Of a stretch of 64,000 nt of DNA, positions 39,701-48,910 are shown in pieces. The translations under genes and the position numbers were made by a program. Under the pieces are notes generated by a model. That model did not search any database, was not told the origin of the DNA, and saw nothing but the letters and a program-made list of their open reading frames with translations. Position 1 is the first letter of the stretch. Each line of letters starts with the position of its first letter. Source of the stretch: an uncultured Clostridia bacterium (lineage in GTDB: Bacteria > Bacillota > Clostridia > Christensenellales > Borkfalkiaceae); the NCBI GenBank assembly GCA_947597925.1, contig CANQFA010000001.1:186001-250000 (forward strand). Direction: 5' to 3'.

Positions 39701-42700
39701 TGGGAGAAGACGGAGTATAACCAGAGGAAGTCGTACAGCAGCGGCGCAAGCATCCGTCCCTCCTTCATCGACGTCGACTTCAATGCCGCCGACTACGACC
39801 TCAAGAACAACACGCAGTATCTCTTCCGTGCGGAGGGCATCCTCGACTTCCCGGGCGAACAGAGCAACACGCGCAATGTCTTCGAGTTCCCCTTCGTGGC
39901 CGACTTCCAGGCCCCCGTCGTGACGGGCGTGGAGTTCTACACCGAGTACGAGGAATCCCTGCAGACCCTCAATAAGACCCGCCTCTTCGCGCGCGTGTCC
40001 GTCTATGATAATCATTATGCGATGAGCGCGAATATCGGCCAGCTCGTGGAGAATGCGCCCGGCTCGCAGTATACCTATTCGCTCAACTCCTTCTCGCGCT
40101 ACTACACGCCCGTGTTCTCCTCGCTCAACTCCACGTCGGAGGTCACCTTCGAGCTCACCGACTACGTGGCGCGCCTGCGCGATTCCTTCAACCCCGATAC
40201 CTTTACCGTCACCCTCAATGACTACGCGCTCAATACCTCCGTCTATGAGATCCGCATCCCCGACGAGGTGAAGTACCTCTACTTCGAGGAGATGGACGGC
40301 GTGGGCACCGAGGACGGACAGAAGGAATACGGCGTCACCCTGAGCCCCAACCAGGTCTATCTGCTCGACCCTGTCTGCTATCCCTCTTCGGAGTGGAAGG
40401 AGTCCCTCACCTATACCTCGGACAATCAGGCCGCCGTCAAGGTGGTCAACGGCAAGCTCTTTGCCGTGGCGCCCGGGGAGGCGACGGTCACCGCGGTCTC
40501 CGCAAGCGACGGCAATGTGCGCGCCAACCTCACCGTAAAGGTGCTCGCACAGGGCGAACCCGGGTTCACCTACTATTCGCCCACCATCATCGACGAGGGG
40601 ACCTTCGCGCTCACGGGGTACCACACCGACTACGCCTATTACTTCCTCGTCACGAGCGACCGCGACATCGGCCTCACGGGGTACGATACCTATTTCTCGC
40701 GCAATGCGACCGCCTATGCGCTCTCCATGTTCCCCACGGAGAAGGTGACCATCCTGCACGAGCTCTCCTCCTTCGACGAGGCGCACACCCGCATCCTCTA
40801 TGAGAGCGGCGACAGCGCCATCGCCACCGTCAATGACGAGGGGCAGATCGTCGCCGTGAAGCAGGGCGCCACCACGGTCACCGTGCGCGTCATGTCGGAA
40901 GATGCCAACGGCAACCTCACGCCCACCATGTATGAGCGGAGCATCAATATCACCGTAAAGGATCCCTACGAACGCAACGGTCCCTACCTCACGGCATACC
41001 GCGGGGGCGGCGGGGCAGACGGCGTCGTCAGTATCGACGAGGCCCTCGGCTTCACCGAGATCTCGCAGTTTGCATTCTCGGGATACGAATACATTCCCAA
41101 GGACCTCGCCGCGGGCGATGAGATCTCGGAGGAGGATCCCTCCGCCACCAAGATCTGGTACTACGGCGAAAATCAGGACGTCAAAGTCGTCATCATTCCC
41201 GAGGGCGTGGAGACCATCGGCAACTATGCCTTCGCGGGCATGAAGGGGCTGGAGTCCGTCTACCTGCCCACCACGCTTACGAAGATCTCGACGGGCGCCT
41301 TCTACGGGTGCACCTCCCTGCAGACGGTGTACGGACTTGAAAACGTGCAGTTCGTCAATCAGTCCGCATTCTGGGGCCCCGAGGCGACCGATGCGAACGG
41401 AAACGGCCTCGGCTATCGTGAGACGGTCCCGCTCTCCGGTCTCTCCGACATGAAGGACTCCGCAGGCAGGGCCATCAATCCCTTCGCCTCCATCGTCGCC
41501 ATCGGCGATGCGGCCTTCCGCGGCACCGGGATCACCGAGATCGTGCTGCCCGCTTCGGCGCAGTCCATCGGCGCCTATGCCTTCGCGGATTCCACCCTCA
41601 TGACCGTCTCCATCCTCGCGGAAAAGATCAAGCTCGGCGCCTATGCCTTCGCGGGATGCGGATTCCTGTATGATATCAGCACAGTCAACTCCGCCGTCAT
41701 CGGCGAGGGCGCCTTCCTCGGTTGCTCCGCCCTCAGCTCCATAAGTCTCGGCAAGGATGTGGAGAACATCGGCGAATATGCCTTCGCGGGCACCTCCGTC
41801 TCCTCCTTTACCGTGGAGGCGGGCAACCCCAACTTCGCGGAGCAGGCGGGCGGAAATACCCCGTACCTCCTCTCGGCGGACGGGACCGAACTCGTCTATG
41901 TCGCGCCCATCGTCGCGGGCGGCACCTTTACCCTCGAAAACAGCGCCGTGAAGAGGATCGGCATCGGGGCCTTTGCGGGACACCGCGGCATCCGCACCGT
42001 CAGCATCCCCTCCGTCACCGCGGTGGAGGAGAATGCCTTCCGTCTCTGCGCGGACCTCACCTCCGTCACGCTCGGCAAACTCGAGGAAGTGGGCCCGTAT
42101 GCCTTCTTCGGCACGCAGATCCGTGAACTTCCCGCCTTTGCAGACGGGTATGCGGAGATCAGCGACTATGCCTTTGCGCAGACCGATATCGCTGAGGTCG
42201 TCCTCGGCGACGGCATCGTCATCGGAGAGGGGGCCTTCGCGGACAACGACCTCGAGACCCTCACGATCGGAAACAATGCCAAGATAGGGGCCTATGCCTT
42301 CGCGGGCAGAGGGGACAGCGAGCAGCTTCCCATCGAGGATTCCGAAGTCTACACCTATATCCACTATGTGGGCGGAAGCCACCTCAAAGAGATCACCATC
42401 GGGACGGATGCCGTCATCGGAGAGGGCGCCTTTGCCTACCTCACCGCCCTTGAGAGAGTCAGCCTCGGAAGCGGTGCCGTCATCGGCGACATGGCCTTCT
42501 TCTCGAGCACGACGGCGACCGCCGTCATCCGCGACAGGCGCCTCACCCTGGCAGAGCGCGACCCGCTCGACATCGACCTTCACGGCGTGAAGTCGGTGGG
42601 CGACTATGCCTTCTCGGGCGACATCATCTTCGCCCTCCTCAACCGCAACGGGACGGACTATCTCGTCGGTGCGGCGGGCTATCAGGCGCCGCAGGTGCAC

Positions 42701-44449
42701 AAAATAGACCTCTCGTCGGCAGACCATATCGGCGTGGGCGCCTTTGCCTACGGCGATGCGGCCGAAGAGCTCATCCTCGGCGAACAGATCACAGCCATCC
42801 CCGATACGGCCTTTGCGTATAACCACATCGCGGCCATCGACTTCCGCAATGTCGTCTCCATCGGCACGGGTGCCTTCTATCACTCCGATTCCCTCGAGGC
42901 GGCCGACCTCTCGGGCGTGGACAAGATAGGCCTCTCGGAAAATTCCGACGTCAACTACGGCGCCTTCGAGAACTCCGAGAAGCTCGCCCGTGTCACTCTG
43001 AAAGAGGGGGCGATCGTCGGCGACTTCTCCTTCGAGGGAGATGGCGCGCTCGTGCTCGCAGAGGGGCTCTCGGGAGTCGTCTCGGTGGGCGCGCATGCCT
43101 TCTCCAATACCGCGCTCTCGGGCAAGATCTCCCTCGTGCATGCCTATGCGATTGGCGACTTCGCCTTCCAGAATACGGCGATCACCGAGGCCGAACTCTC
43201 CGAAGAGCTCGCCGCCGCGGCGAAAGCGGAAGGGGAGACGGATGGGGAGTATGAGCTCCGCGTCTTCCTCGGCGAAAATCCCTTCGCGGGATGCCCGCTC
43301 CTTCCCTTCTCGAAGGAAGTGACGGAGACCGTGCACGGCGACTTCTCCGTCACGGAGACCGTATATGACTACAAACTCACCGCAGACGGCAGGGTGCAGG
43401 TGATAGGGGGCGCCCTCTATAAGACGCTACCCAATGGCACGCTCTGTCTCGTGAGCTATCCCGCCGCCTCCGACGCGAAGACCTTTACCGTGGCAGACGG
43501 CACGGTGCGCATCTCGGCGCAGGCCTTCCGCGGCAGTGAAAATCTCGAGGCGGTCACCCTGCCCGATACCCTCCTCGCGATCGGCGACAAGGCGTTCTAT
43601 GCGTGCGATTCCCTCCGCATGGTGACCTTCCGCAGCATCGCCGCGCCCATCCTCGAGGAGCAGTACGACGAGAGCTATGCCGCACTTCCGCTCACCGACG
43701 AAGAGGGCAATGCCATCCTCGACGAACAGGGCCGTGCGCTCACCAACCTTCCGTCCGACCCCGGCTATCAGATCCTGACGCGCTATGTTGCGAAGGGGCT
43801 GGGCATCATCAAGTACGACACGCTGTCCTTCGGCAACGTCAACTTCTTCTACGGCGCCACCTTCGTGGACTATATCGGGCACTTCGAGGGCGACCTCGTC
43901 ATGGTCCGTCCCGCAAACGGCGTGCGCTATGACTCCTTCGTGTACGGGCAGTACTTCGGCAGGACGATCGACGGGCCCAATGCCATCGACGAGATCACGA
44001 GGAGGGCCATCGAGGCCATCCGCGCCCTGCCCGACTCCGTGACCCTCAATGACAAGGCCGCGGTCGAGAATGCGCGTGCGCTCTACAATCAGGTCGTCTC
44101 CGCCGCACAGCGTGCACTCGCAGAGGGCGGGTACGACGGCTTCAATTACTCCGAGAAGCTCACCAATCTCGAGAACATCATCGCCTACCTCACGCCGCCT
44201 CCCGGAGGGGAGGGCCCCGGTTCGGAGAACGAAGCGGGTGCGGGCGCAGATCCCGTGGTGGTGACGCTCTCCGTCCTCACGGCACTCTTCGGCGCCGCGG
44301 CGATCGTCGCCTTTGTCCTGCTCTTTATCAAGAGCCGTCCCGCAAAGAAGACGGAAAGCGCGGCCGCGGAAGTGCCTGCAGATCCTGCGGCAAGCGAGGA
44401 CTCCGAGCAGCCCGAACAAATTTCTACGGAAGTGGATCATGAAGAATAA
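36725..44449 (+). CDS. Giant secreted S8 (subtilisin-like) protease with PA insert, Big_2-like domains, BspA-type leucine-rich repeats and C-terminal TM anchor
   Basis: Catalytic blocks VIAVLDTGLDYTHTAF, HGTHVSGVIVG, SGTSMAAPNQAG; PA-like GKIALVRRGSTTFEEKARIAAQKGAAGIIIYNN; IGEGAF/IGAYAFAG repeats; C-terminal TM. Confidence 0.93.
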   Translation: MTRSGKTWKSILLGGVAFLMTGTLVAAQITSLFDGKVQGAEQVAAEETPLISDRTGTVDLALSKDFDESVVAARRSVLPDDREVSYVVKTSSEGVYDAYAAQSSLTRYTTVADYALSSEGRSVSKQIAKKNGEASRILESSGVKFTYGAEYDVLLGGFEIVAKAGDYEKLARAFASSEYEITICEEYERCESLVVNDVNVDESTGIFDSEGAGYDGSGTVIAVLDTGLDYTHTAFDPDSFSPSEPVVIDPSYIEQRLPDLVASRYTPGLKTANLYQNRKVPFTYDYADKDADVYPLESPHGTHVSGVIVGNDNVIRGVAPNAQLVSMKVFSDTTQGARWSWLLGALEDCVVLGVDVINMSLGSSAGFSVESDEEQRATYDKVAAEGISLVAAASNDYNSTYGSEKNGNLGLTTNPDSATVGSPGSYTSTLAVASISGVKTPYLTYKNQIMYFTEAADQSSEPKDFVDDILPDGVNEKTYDYVVIPGIGRSTEYNGKDVEGKIALVRRGSTTFEEKARIAAQKGAAGIIIYNNVSGDISMNVGSVTIAACSISQDNGEILRQSDGKITISRTQVAGPFMSNFSSWGPTPDLRIKPEITAHGGEIYSAVPGQKYDRMSGTSMAAPNQAGVTALVRQYVKNRFPELAGNPVAVMARTNQIMMSTADIAHNIIDLPYSVRKQGAGLANLTRAISSPAYISAFARSDEAVAEQRADRFTDEVIDKAKIEYGDDKAKSGKYDLKFNINNVGGDALTYDVDAIVMTEGVSETKTHQGDLTVTEEGYELKDAVVTVTEVSGGTKGSGNAVSVPAYGTATVIVHIEIPEGSESKEYLDKKEVGVDVNGNEVSRDIFANGMFIEGYVTLKPSAGTEIPLNVPYLAFYGDWTQAPLFDLDYFETDKDARDDSIDLLDKTLPDAYATLPVGGLYSDYISQLGSYYFVQDPSSAQVSADRNHIALTNQTGDSGGVNSIYAIYAGMLRAAKSMKMTITDTTTGKVVWEKTEYNQRKSYSSGASIRPSFIDVDFNAADYDLKNNTQYLFRAEGILDFPGEQSNTRNVFEFPFVADFQAPVVTGVEFYTEYEESLQTLNKTRLFARVSVYDNHYAMSANIGQLVENAPGSQYTYSLNSFSRYYTPVFSSLNSTSEVTFELTDYVARLRDSFNPDTFTVTLNDYALNTSVYEIRIPDEVKYLYFEEMDGVGTEDGQKEYGVTLSPNQVYLLDPVCYPSSEWKESLTYTSDNQAAVKVVNGKLFAVAPGEATVTAVSASDGNVRANLTVKVLAQGEPGFTYYSPTIIDEGTFALTGYHTDYAYYFLVTSDRDIGLTGYDTYFSRNATAYALSMFPTEKVTILHELSSFDEAHTRILYESGDSAIATVNDEGQIVAVKQGATTVTVRVMSEDANGNLTPTMYERSINITVKDPYERNGPYLTAYRGGGGADGVVSIDEALGFTEISQFAFSGYEYIPKDLAAGDEISEEDPSATKIWYYGENQDVKVVIIPEGVETIGNYAFAGMKGLESVYLPTTLTKISTGAFYGCTSLQTVYGLENVQFVNQSAFWGPEATDANGNGLGYRETVPLSGLSDMKDSAGRAINPFASIVAIGDAAFRGTGITEIVLPASAQSIGAYAFADSTLMTVSILAEKIKLGAYAFAGCGFLYDISTVNSAVIGEGAFLGCSALSSISLGKDVENIGEYAFAGTSVSSFTVEAGNPNFAEQAGGNTPYLLSADGTELVYVAPIVAGGTFTLENSAVKRIGIGAFAGHRGIRTVSIPSVTAVEENAFRLCADLTSVTLGKLEEVGPYAFFGTQIRELPAFADGYAEISDYAFAQTDIAEVVLGDGIVIGEGAFADNDLETLTIGNNAKIGAYAFAGRGDSEQLPIEDSEVYTYIHYVGGSHLKEITIGTDAVIGEGAFAYLTALERVSLGSGAVIGDMAFFSSTTATAVIRDRRLTLAERDPLDIDLHGVKSVGDYAFSGDIIFALLNRNGTDYLVGAAGYQAPQVHKIDLSSADHIGVGAFAYGDAAEELILGEQITAIPDTAFAYNHIAAIDFRNVVSIGTGAFYHSDSLEAADLSGVDKIGLSENSDVNYGAFENSEKLARVTLKEGAIVGDFSFEGDGALVLAEGLSGVVSVGAHAFSNTALSGKISLVHAYAIGDFAFQNTAITEAELSEELAAAAKAEGETDGEYELRVFLGENPFAGCPLLPFSKEVTETVHGDFSVTETVYDYKLTADGRVQVIGGALYKTLPNGTLCLVSYPAASDAKTFTVADGTVRISAQAFRGSENLEAVTLPDTLLAIGDKAFYACDSLRMVTFRSIAAPILEEQYDESYAALPLTDEEGNAILDEQGRALTNLPSDPGYQILTRYVAKGLGIIKYDTLSFGNVNFFYGATFVDYIGHFEGDLVMVRPANGVRYDSFVYGQYFGRTIDGPNAIDEITRRAIEAIRALPDSVTLNDKAAVENARALYNQVVSAAQRALAEGGYDGFNYSEKLTNLENIIAYLTPPPGGEGPGSENEAGAGADPVVVTLSVLTALFGAAAIVAFVLLFIKSRPAKKTESAAAEVPADPAASEDSEQPEQISTEVDHEE
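41190..43640 (+). repeat. BspA-like (LRR_5) repeat-coding segment inside the S8 protease
   Basis: Recurrent IGxYAFAG / IGEGAF / VxLGxxxxIGxxAF units. Confidence 0.85.
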
Positions 44450-45962
44450 GCTTTTGCTCATCTTGTCCATCCTCGCGTGTCTGGCGGCGGCACTCGGCCT
44501 CTCCGCATGCGTCGTGGACGACACGACCTACCTCTATATCCGCTACGACGCAAACAAGGGCGCCTACGGGGCGGATCCCTCGCGCAGGATCTATGACCGC
44601 TATGACTACGAGGCGAGCATGACCGATGCGGGGCTGCCCCTCGTCGATCCCGAAAGCGATCTGCGCGGCGACGGCGGTCTGAAGACCATCGGCCGCACGG
44701 GGTTCATCTTTCTCGGCTGGTTCCGCGAGAGGATCCCGCGCACCGATGCCGACGGGAACATGCTCGACGACTACGGCAACGTGACCGAAGACGAGAGCAC
44801 GCAGGGGTACACCTTTGCGGGCAAGTGGGACTTCTCCTCCGACCGCGTGATGAGGGAGGACCTCAAGCCCGACGAAGACGGCAACTACGAGTTCACCCTC
44901 TATGCGGCGTGGTCGCCTCAGTATACCTATTCCTTCTACCGCGAGATGACCGACGAGGAACTCGCCGCGCAGCGCAAGGAATACGAAGACGCACAAGCGG
45001 CCCGCAAGCAGGCGCTCATCGCAGACGGTCAGCCCATCAACGAGGAGGACTTCCCGCCCTTCGTCGAGGAGCGCTGGCAGGTTTACGGCACCTATGCGTC
45101 AGATACCCCGCCCGAGCTCGCCATCCCCGGCCGAAGCAGCAAGACGGGGGGCATAGACTACGGCAATGTGCCCGTCTACAATGACCACACCCTCACGGGC
45201 ATCTATCCCAACGCCTCCCTCAACGAGGCGGAGAAGTACACCGCTTCCATTCCTCATCCCGGCATCATCCATGCGGAGGAGGGGTACGGCGAAGGCATGG
45301 TCATCGCCCTGTACACCGACTGGATGGACGGCACATGGTACCATATCGATGACGCAAGCCAGCTTGCGACGCTCGACGCCGACGGCTGCTATGAAATAGA
45401 GGCCGACCTCAACTTCGAGGGAAAGACGTGGAACGGCTCGCGGACGATATTTACGGGCCTCTTCCACGGAAACGGCCACACCCTGAGCGGGATCGAATCG
45501 AAGCAGAACGATCAGACCACCACGTGCTCTGGCGGCGTCTTCGGCACCATCGATGCCTCGGCAGAGGTCACGAATGTGAAGTTCGCGGGCGTCAGCTTCC
45601 ACCTCGCACAGGTGTGCACCCGCGCAGGCTGTACCTATGGGCTCTTCGCGGGCGCCATAGAGCCCGAGGCGAAGGTAGAGGGCGTCACCGTGGACGGGAC
45701 GCTGTACCTCGGAGTCCTCACCAATCTCTATGAGGAGAGAGGGGACTACTCCTTCATGACCGTCTCCCTCGTCGCGGGGAACGGCGAAAACAAGGACATC
45801 TCCTATGCCGCCTCCAAGGTGGAGGTGGAGAGGGTCGTTGTCGGCTACGAGGACATCACCTATGCCGAAGTATGGGGCTGGTTCGTGCGGGCGACCGTGG
45901 GCGAAGAGGGCGTCGTGGAAATCTCTCTCAACCCCGACAAGACACAGGATCCCAATCCCTGA
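44439..45962 (+). CDS. Secreted lipoprotein with InlB/Flg_new-like segments
   Basis: MKNKLLLILSILACLAAALGLSAC lipobox; GRTGFIFLGWFRE, YTFAGKWDF, YEFTLYAAWSPQY; overlaps protease gene end by 11 nt. Confidence 0.8.
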   Translation: MKNKLLLILSILACLAAALGLSACVVDDTTYLYIRYDANKGAYGADPSRRIYDRYDYEASMTDAGLPLVDPESDLRGDGGLKTIGRTGFIFLGWFRERIPRTDADGNMLDDYGNVTEDESTQGYTFAGKWDFSSDRVMREDLKPDEDGNYEFTLYAAWSPQYTYSFYREMTDEELAAQRKEYEDAQAARKQALIADGQPINEEDFPPFVEERWQVYGTYASDTPPELAIPGRSSKTGGIDYGNVPVYNDHTLTGIYPNASLNEAEKYTASIPHPGIIHAEEGYGEGMVIALYTDWMDGTWYHIDDASQLATLDADGCYEIEADLNFEGKTWNGSRTIFTGLFHGNGHTLSGIESKQNDQTTTCSGGVFGTIDASAEVTNVKFAGVSFHLAQVCTRAGCTYGLFAGAIEPEAKVEGVTVDGTLYLGVLTNLYEERGDYSFMTVSLVAGNGENKDISYAASKVEVERVVVGYEDITYAEVWGWFVRATVGEEGVVEISLNPDKTQDPNP

Positions 45963-46002
45963 CCGAAAACAAAAATCGAAAATCTAAACGGAGGAATATA
46001 CC

Positions 46003-48816
46003 ATGAAAAGCAAGAAGGTAACGCGCATCGTCTCCTTTGCTCTCGCTGCCACGCTCGGCGCGGGCGCATTCGCGATGATCGCAGGCTGCACCCAGAAGGC
46101 CGATTCGCTTATCATCATGACACAGGAATTGAACGGCCTCTTCAACCCCTTCTATTCGACGGCAGGCACCGATATGGACGTCGTCGGACAGACGCAGATC
46201 TCCATGTTCACGACGGACAGCAAGGGCGAGATCGCCTGCGGCGACAAGGAAGCCGTCGTCGTCAAGGACTATGAGGTCAAAAACAACGGAGCGACCACCG
46301 ACTACACCTTTGTCATCAAGAACGGCATCAAATTCTCCGACGGCGAGCCGCTCACGATGAACGACATCCTCTTCAGCATGTATGTGCTCCTCGACCCCGC
46401 CTACACGGGTTCGACCACCATGTATTCCACGAAGATCGTCGGCCTGCAGAGCTACCGCACCCAGCAGATCAGCTCTTCGGACGGCAGCACGGAAGATGCG
46501 GCGCTTACCACCGCCGCCAACGGCCGCGTGACGCGGAGGATCCAGGAGCTCGTCAACCTCTACCGCACGACGGGGCAGATCCAGGCAGGCTCCACCAACT
46601 ATGACGCCGACGAGGCGAAGATGAAGGAAGCCATCGCAAACCATAATCCCTCCTCGGGCTATAAGGGCGCCATTGCGGTGAACGGCGACATCAGCACCGA
46701 AGACGCGCGTGCCCAGCTCCTCGAGGACTATGAGCACACCCTCGAACTCTTCAAGGAAGAGCTCAACAACGACTACAATGCCGCCAAGGACGCCTATAAG
46801 GATGCGCCCTATACCAATAAGGACGGCAATGTGACCAACCACACCGATGTCAAGTTCGACAACGGCCTCGCGGGCGAGATCGTCTCCTTCATGTACTATG
46901 AGGGCTACTACGAGGTGGAGTACAATAAGGTCACGGGTGCGAACGGCAAGCAGCGCGACGACACCAATGACATCCGCAAGCTCACCCCCCTCTATGACGT
47001 CAACGAGATCAAGACCAAGGAGCAGGCCATTCAGAAGGTCTACGACGACAACGTGGCCTCCGCCTTCGACTCCATCATCACCTCCTGGGCCTCCACCTCT
47101 TCGACCATCCGCAGCGAGTTTTCCGCCACGGCGAAGGACGTCTTCCTGCACGAGCGTCTCGGCAGCGATGCCAAGCTCGTCGTGGAGAACATCGAGGGTA
47201 TCCGCTCCCTCGGCCACAGGTTCAAGAAGAAGGACAACGCGACGGGCGAGTATGTCTATGAAGAGCCCATCTCGACTGTGAATGTCAACGGCAAGGAATA
47301 TGCCGTCGCGACCACGCACAATGACGACGGCACGCCCGCCAAGGCCAATGAGTACGACGTGCTCCGCATCACCATCAACGGCACCGACCCCAAGGCCATC
47401 TGGAACTTCGGCTTCACCGTCGCGCCTCATCACTACTATTCCGACCCCGTGAAGTACCCCGTGAACATCGAAAACAATCAGTTCGGCGTCGACTGGGCTT
47501 CCTTCGACTTCCACTCTCAGGTCATTCAGGGCGCCAATAGCTACGGCGAGAGCAAGAACAAGGTGCCGCTCGGCGCAGGTCCCTACATCGCCTCCGACCG
47601 CAACAACAGCGACAGGCCCACCGCGGCGGGATTCATCGAAAACGACCAGACCGTCTTCTATAAGGCAAATGAGCTCTTCTTCAAGGACGTGCAGGATGCC
47701 GACGAGAGCCTCCATGCACCCATCATCGAGAAGATGCGCTATCAGGTCATCTCGCAGACCAATGCCCTCAACCGTCTCGAAAACGGCGCCGTCCACTTCG
47801 TCGAACCGCAGTACACGAAGGACAATGCCGCGACCCTTCAGAGACTGAAGAAGCAGGGCATCGAGCAGCTCGACTCGTGGCAGCTCGGCTACGGCTATAT
47901 CGGCGTCAATGCGCGCTATGTCCCCGACGTCAATCTCCGCAGAGCCATCATGTCCGCCATGGACATCAGCCGCTCCCTCGAGTACTATGTCGCCGACTCC
48001 GCCGACACCATCAACTGGCCCATGTCGCTGGTGAGTTGGGCATATCCCCGCAGCGGGGCGACCAATCCCAATAACCTCAGCGCGGGCAAGGACGAGAACA
48101 ACAATCACGACTACACCATGTTCACCAAGTACTATAAGGCGAACGGCTCGCGCGACACCGAGAGAGAGGATGCCGAAGCGATCTCGAAGATCGAGCACTA
48201 CATGCAGCTGGCAAATGTCTCCGCGGGCGATGAGAAGCTGCACATCAAGTTCACGATCGCGGGCAGCAACCTGACCGATCACCCCTGCTACACCGTCTTC
48301 CTGCACGCGAAGCAGCTCCTCGACTCCTGCGGCTGGAACATCGAGATCAACCCCGATACCTATGCGCTCGTCAAGCTCGCCACCGGCTCCCTTGCGGTGT
48401 GGGCGGCGGCGTGGGGCTCCACCATCGACCCCGATATGTATCAGGTCTATCACAAGAATTCCACGGCTACCTCCGTCCTTTCGTGGGGCTACCGCGAGAT
48501 CCTTGCAGACCCGAGCACCTACAGCTATGAAAACGGCATCCTGACGCAGCTCTCGACGCTCATCGATCAGGCCCGTACGATCGAGAGCGACACGCAGGCG
48601 GGTAAAGACGCACGTTCCGCGATCTATCGCAACGCCATGAGCTATGTCCTCGACCTCGCCGTGGAGCTTCCCGTCTATCAGCGCAAGACGCTGTACGCCT
48701 TCAACTCCAATGTCATCGATGTGGACAGCCTCCCGAAGGATGACAACGGAAAGATCCTCAATAACCCTTACGCTTCTCCTCTTTCGAGAATTTGGGAACT
48801 CAAACTGAAAGGATAA
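46003..48816 (+). CDS. oppA: Peptide ABC transporter substrate-binding lipoprotein (family 5, OppA-like), enlarged (937 aa)
   Basis: IAGCTQKADS lipobox; IKFSDGEPLTMNDILFSMYVLLDPAYTG; VPLGAGPY; NLRRAIMSAMD. Confidence 0.9.
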   Translation: MKSKKVTRIVSFALAATLGAGAFAMIAGCTQKADSLIIMTQELNGLFNPFYSTAGTDMDVVGQTQISMFTTDSKGEIACGDKEAVVVKDYEVKNNGATTDYTFVIKNGIKFSDGEPLTMNDILFSMYVLLDPAYTGSTTMYSTKIVGLQSYRTQQISSSDGSTEDAALTTAANGRVTRRIQELVNLYRTTGQIQAGSTNYDADEAKMKEAIANHNPSSGYKGAIAVNGDISTEDARAQLLEDYEHTLELFKEELNNDYNAAKDAYKDAPYTNKDGNVTNHTDVKFDNGLAGEIVSFMYYEGYYEVEYNKVTGANGKQRDDTNDIRKLTPLYDVNEIKTKEQAIQKVYDDNVASAFDSIITSWASTSSTIRSEFSATAKDVFLHERLGSDAKLVVENIEGIRSLGHRFKKKDNATGEYVYEEPISTVNVNGKEYAVATTHNDDGTPAKANEYDVLRITINGTDPKAIWNFGFTVAPHHYYSDPVKYPVNIENNQFGVDWASFDFHSQVIQGANSYGESKNKVPLGAGPYIASDRNNSDRPTAAGFIENDQTVFYKANELFFKDVQDADESLHAPIIEKMRYQVISQTNALNRLENGAVHFVEPQYTKDNAATLQRLKKQGIEQLDSWQLGYGYIGVNARYVPDVNLRRAIMSAMDISRSLEYYVADSADTINWPMSLVSWAYPRSGATNPNNLSAGKDENNNHDYTMFTKYYKANGSRDTEREDAEAISKIEHYMQLANVSAGDEKLHIKFTIAGSNLTDHPCYTVFLHAKQLLDSCGWNIEINPDTYALVKLATGSLAVWAAAWGSTIDPDMYQVYHKNSTATSVLSWGYREILADPSTYSYENGILTQLSTLIDQARTIESDTQAGKDARSAIYRNAMSYVLDLAVELPVYQRKTLYAFNSNVIDVDSLPKDDNGKILNNPYASPLSRIWELKLKG

Positions 48817-48910
48817 CTCTCACTCACCCTTCCCCGCGAAAATGCGGGGAAGGGATATGAAGTTAAACGGAAAACCGAAAGGGGACCGAAAACATCCCTC
48901 GGAGCAGCCT

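Noticed and set aside
39386-43336. 1316-aa minus-strand ORF antisense to the S8 protease
   Set aside because: Composition (His/Asp/Glu/Gly-rich, no recognisable domains) is typical of the antisense frame of GC-rich genes with strong codon bias; the sense frame has clear domains.
45928-48453. 841-aa minus-strand ORF antisense to oppA (similar: 36710-39169, 23306-25072, 33553-35100, 15439-17784)
   Set aside because: Same antisense codon-bias effect; real products identified on the opposite strand.
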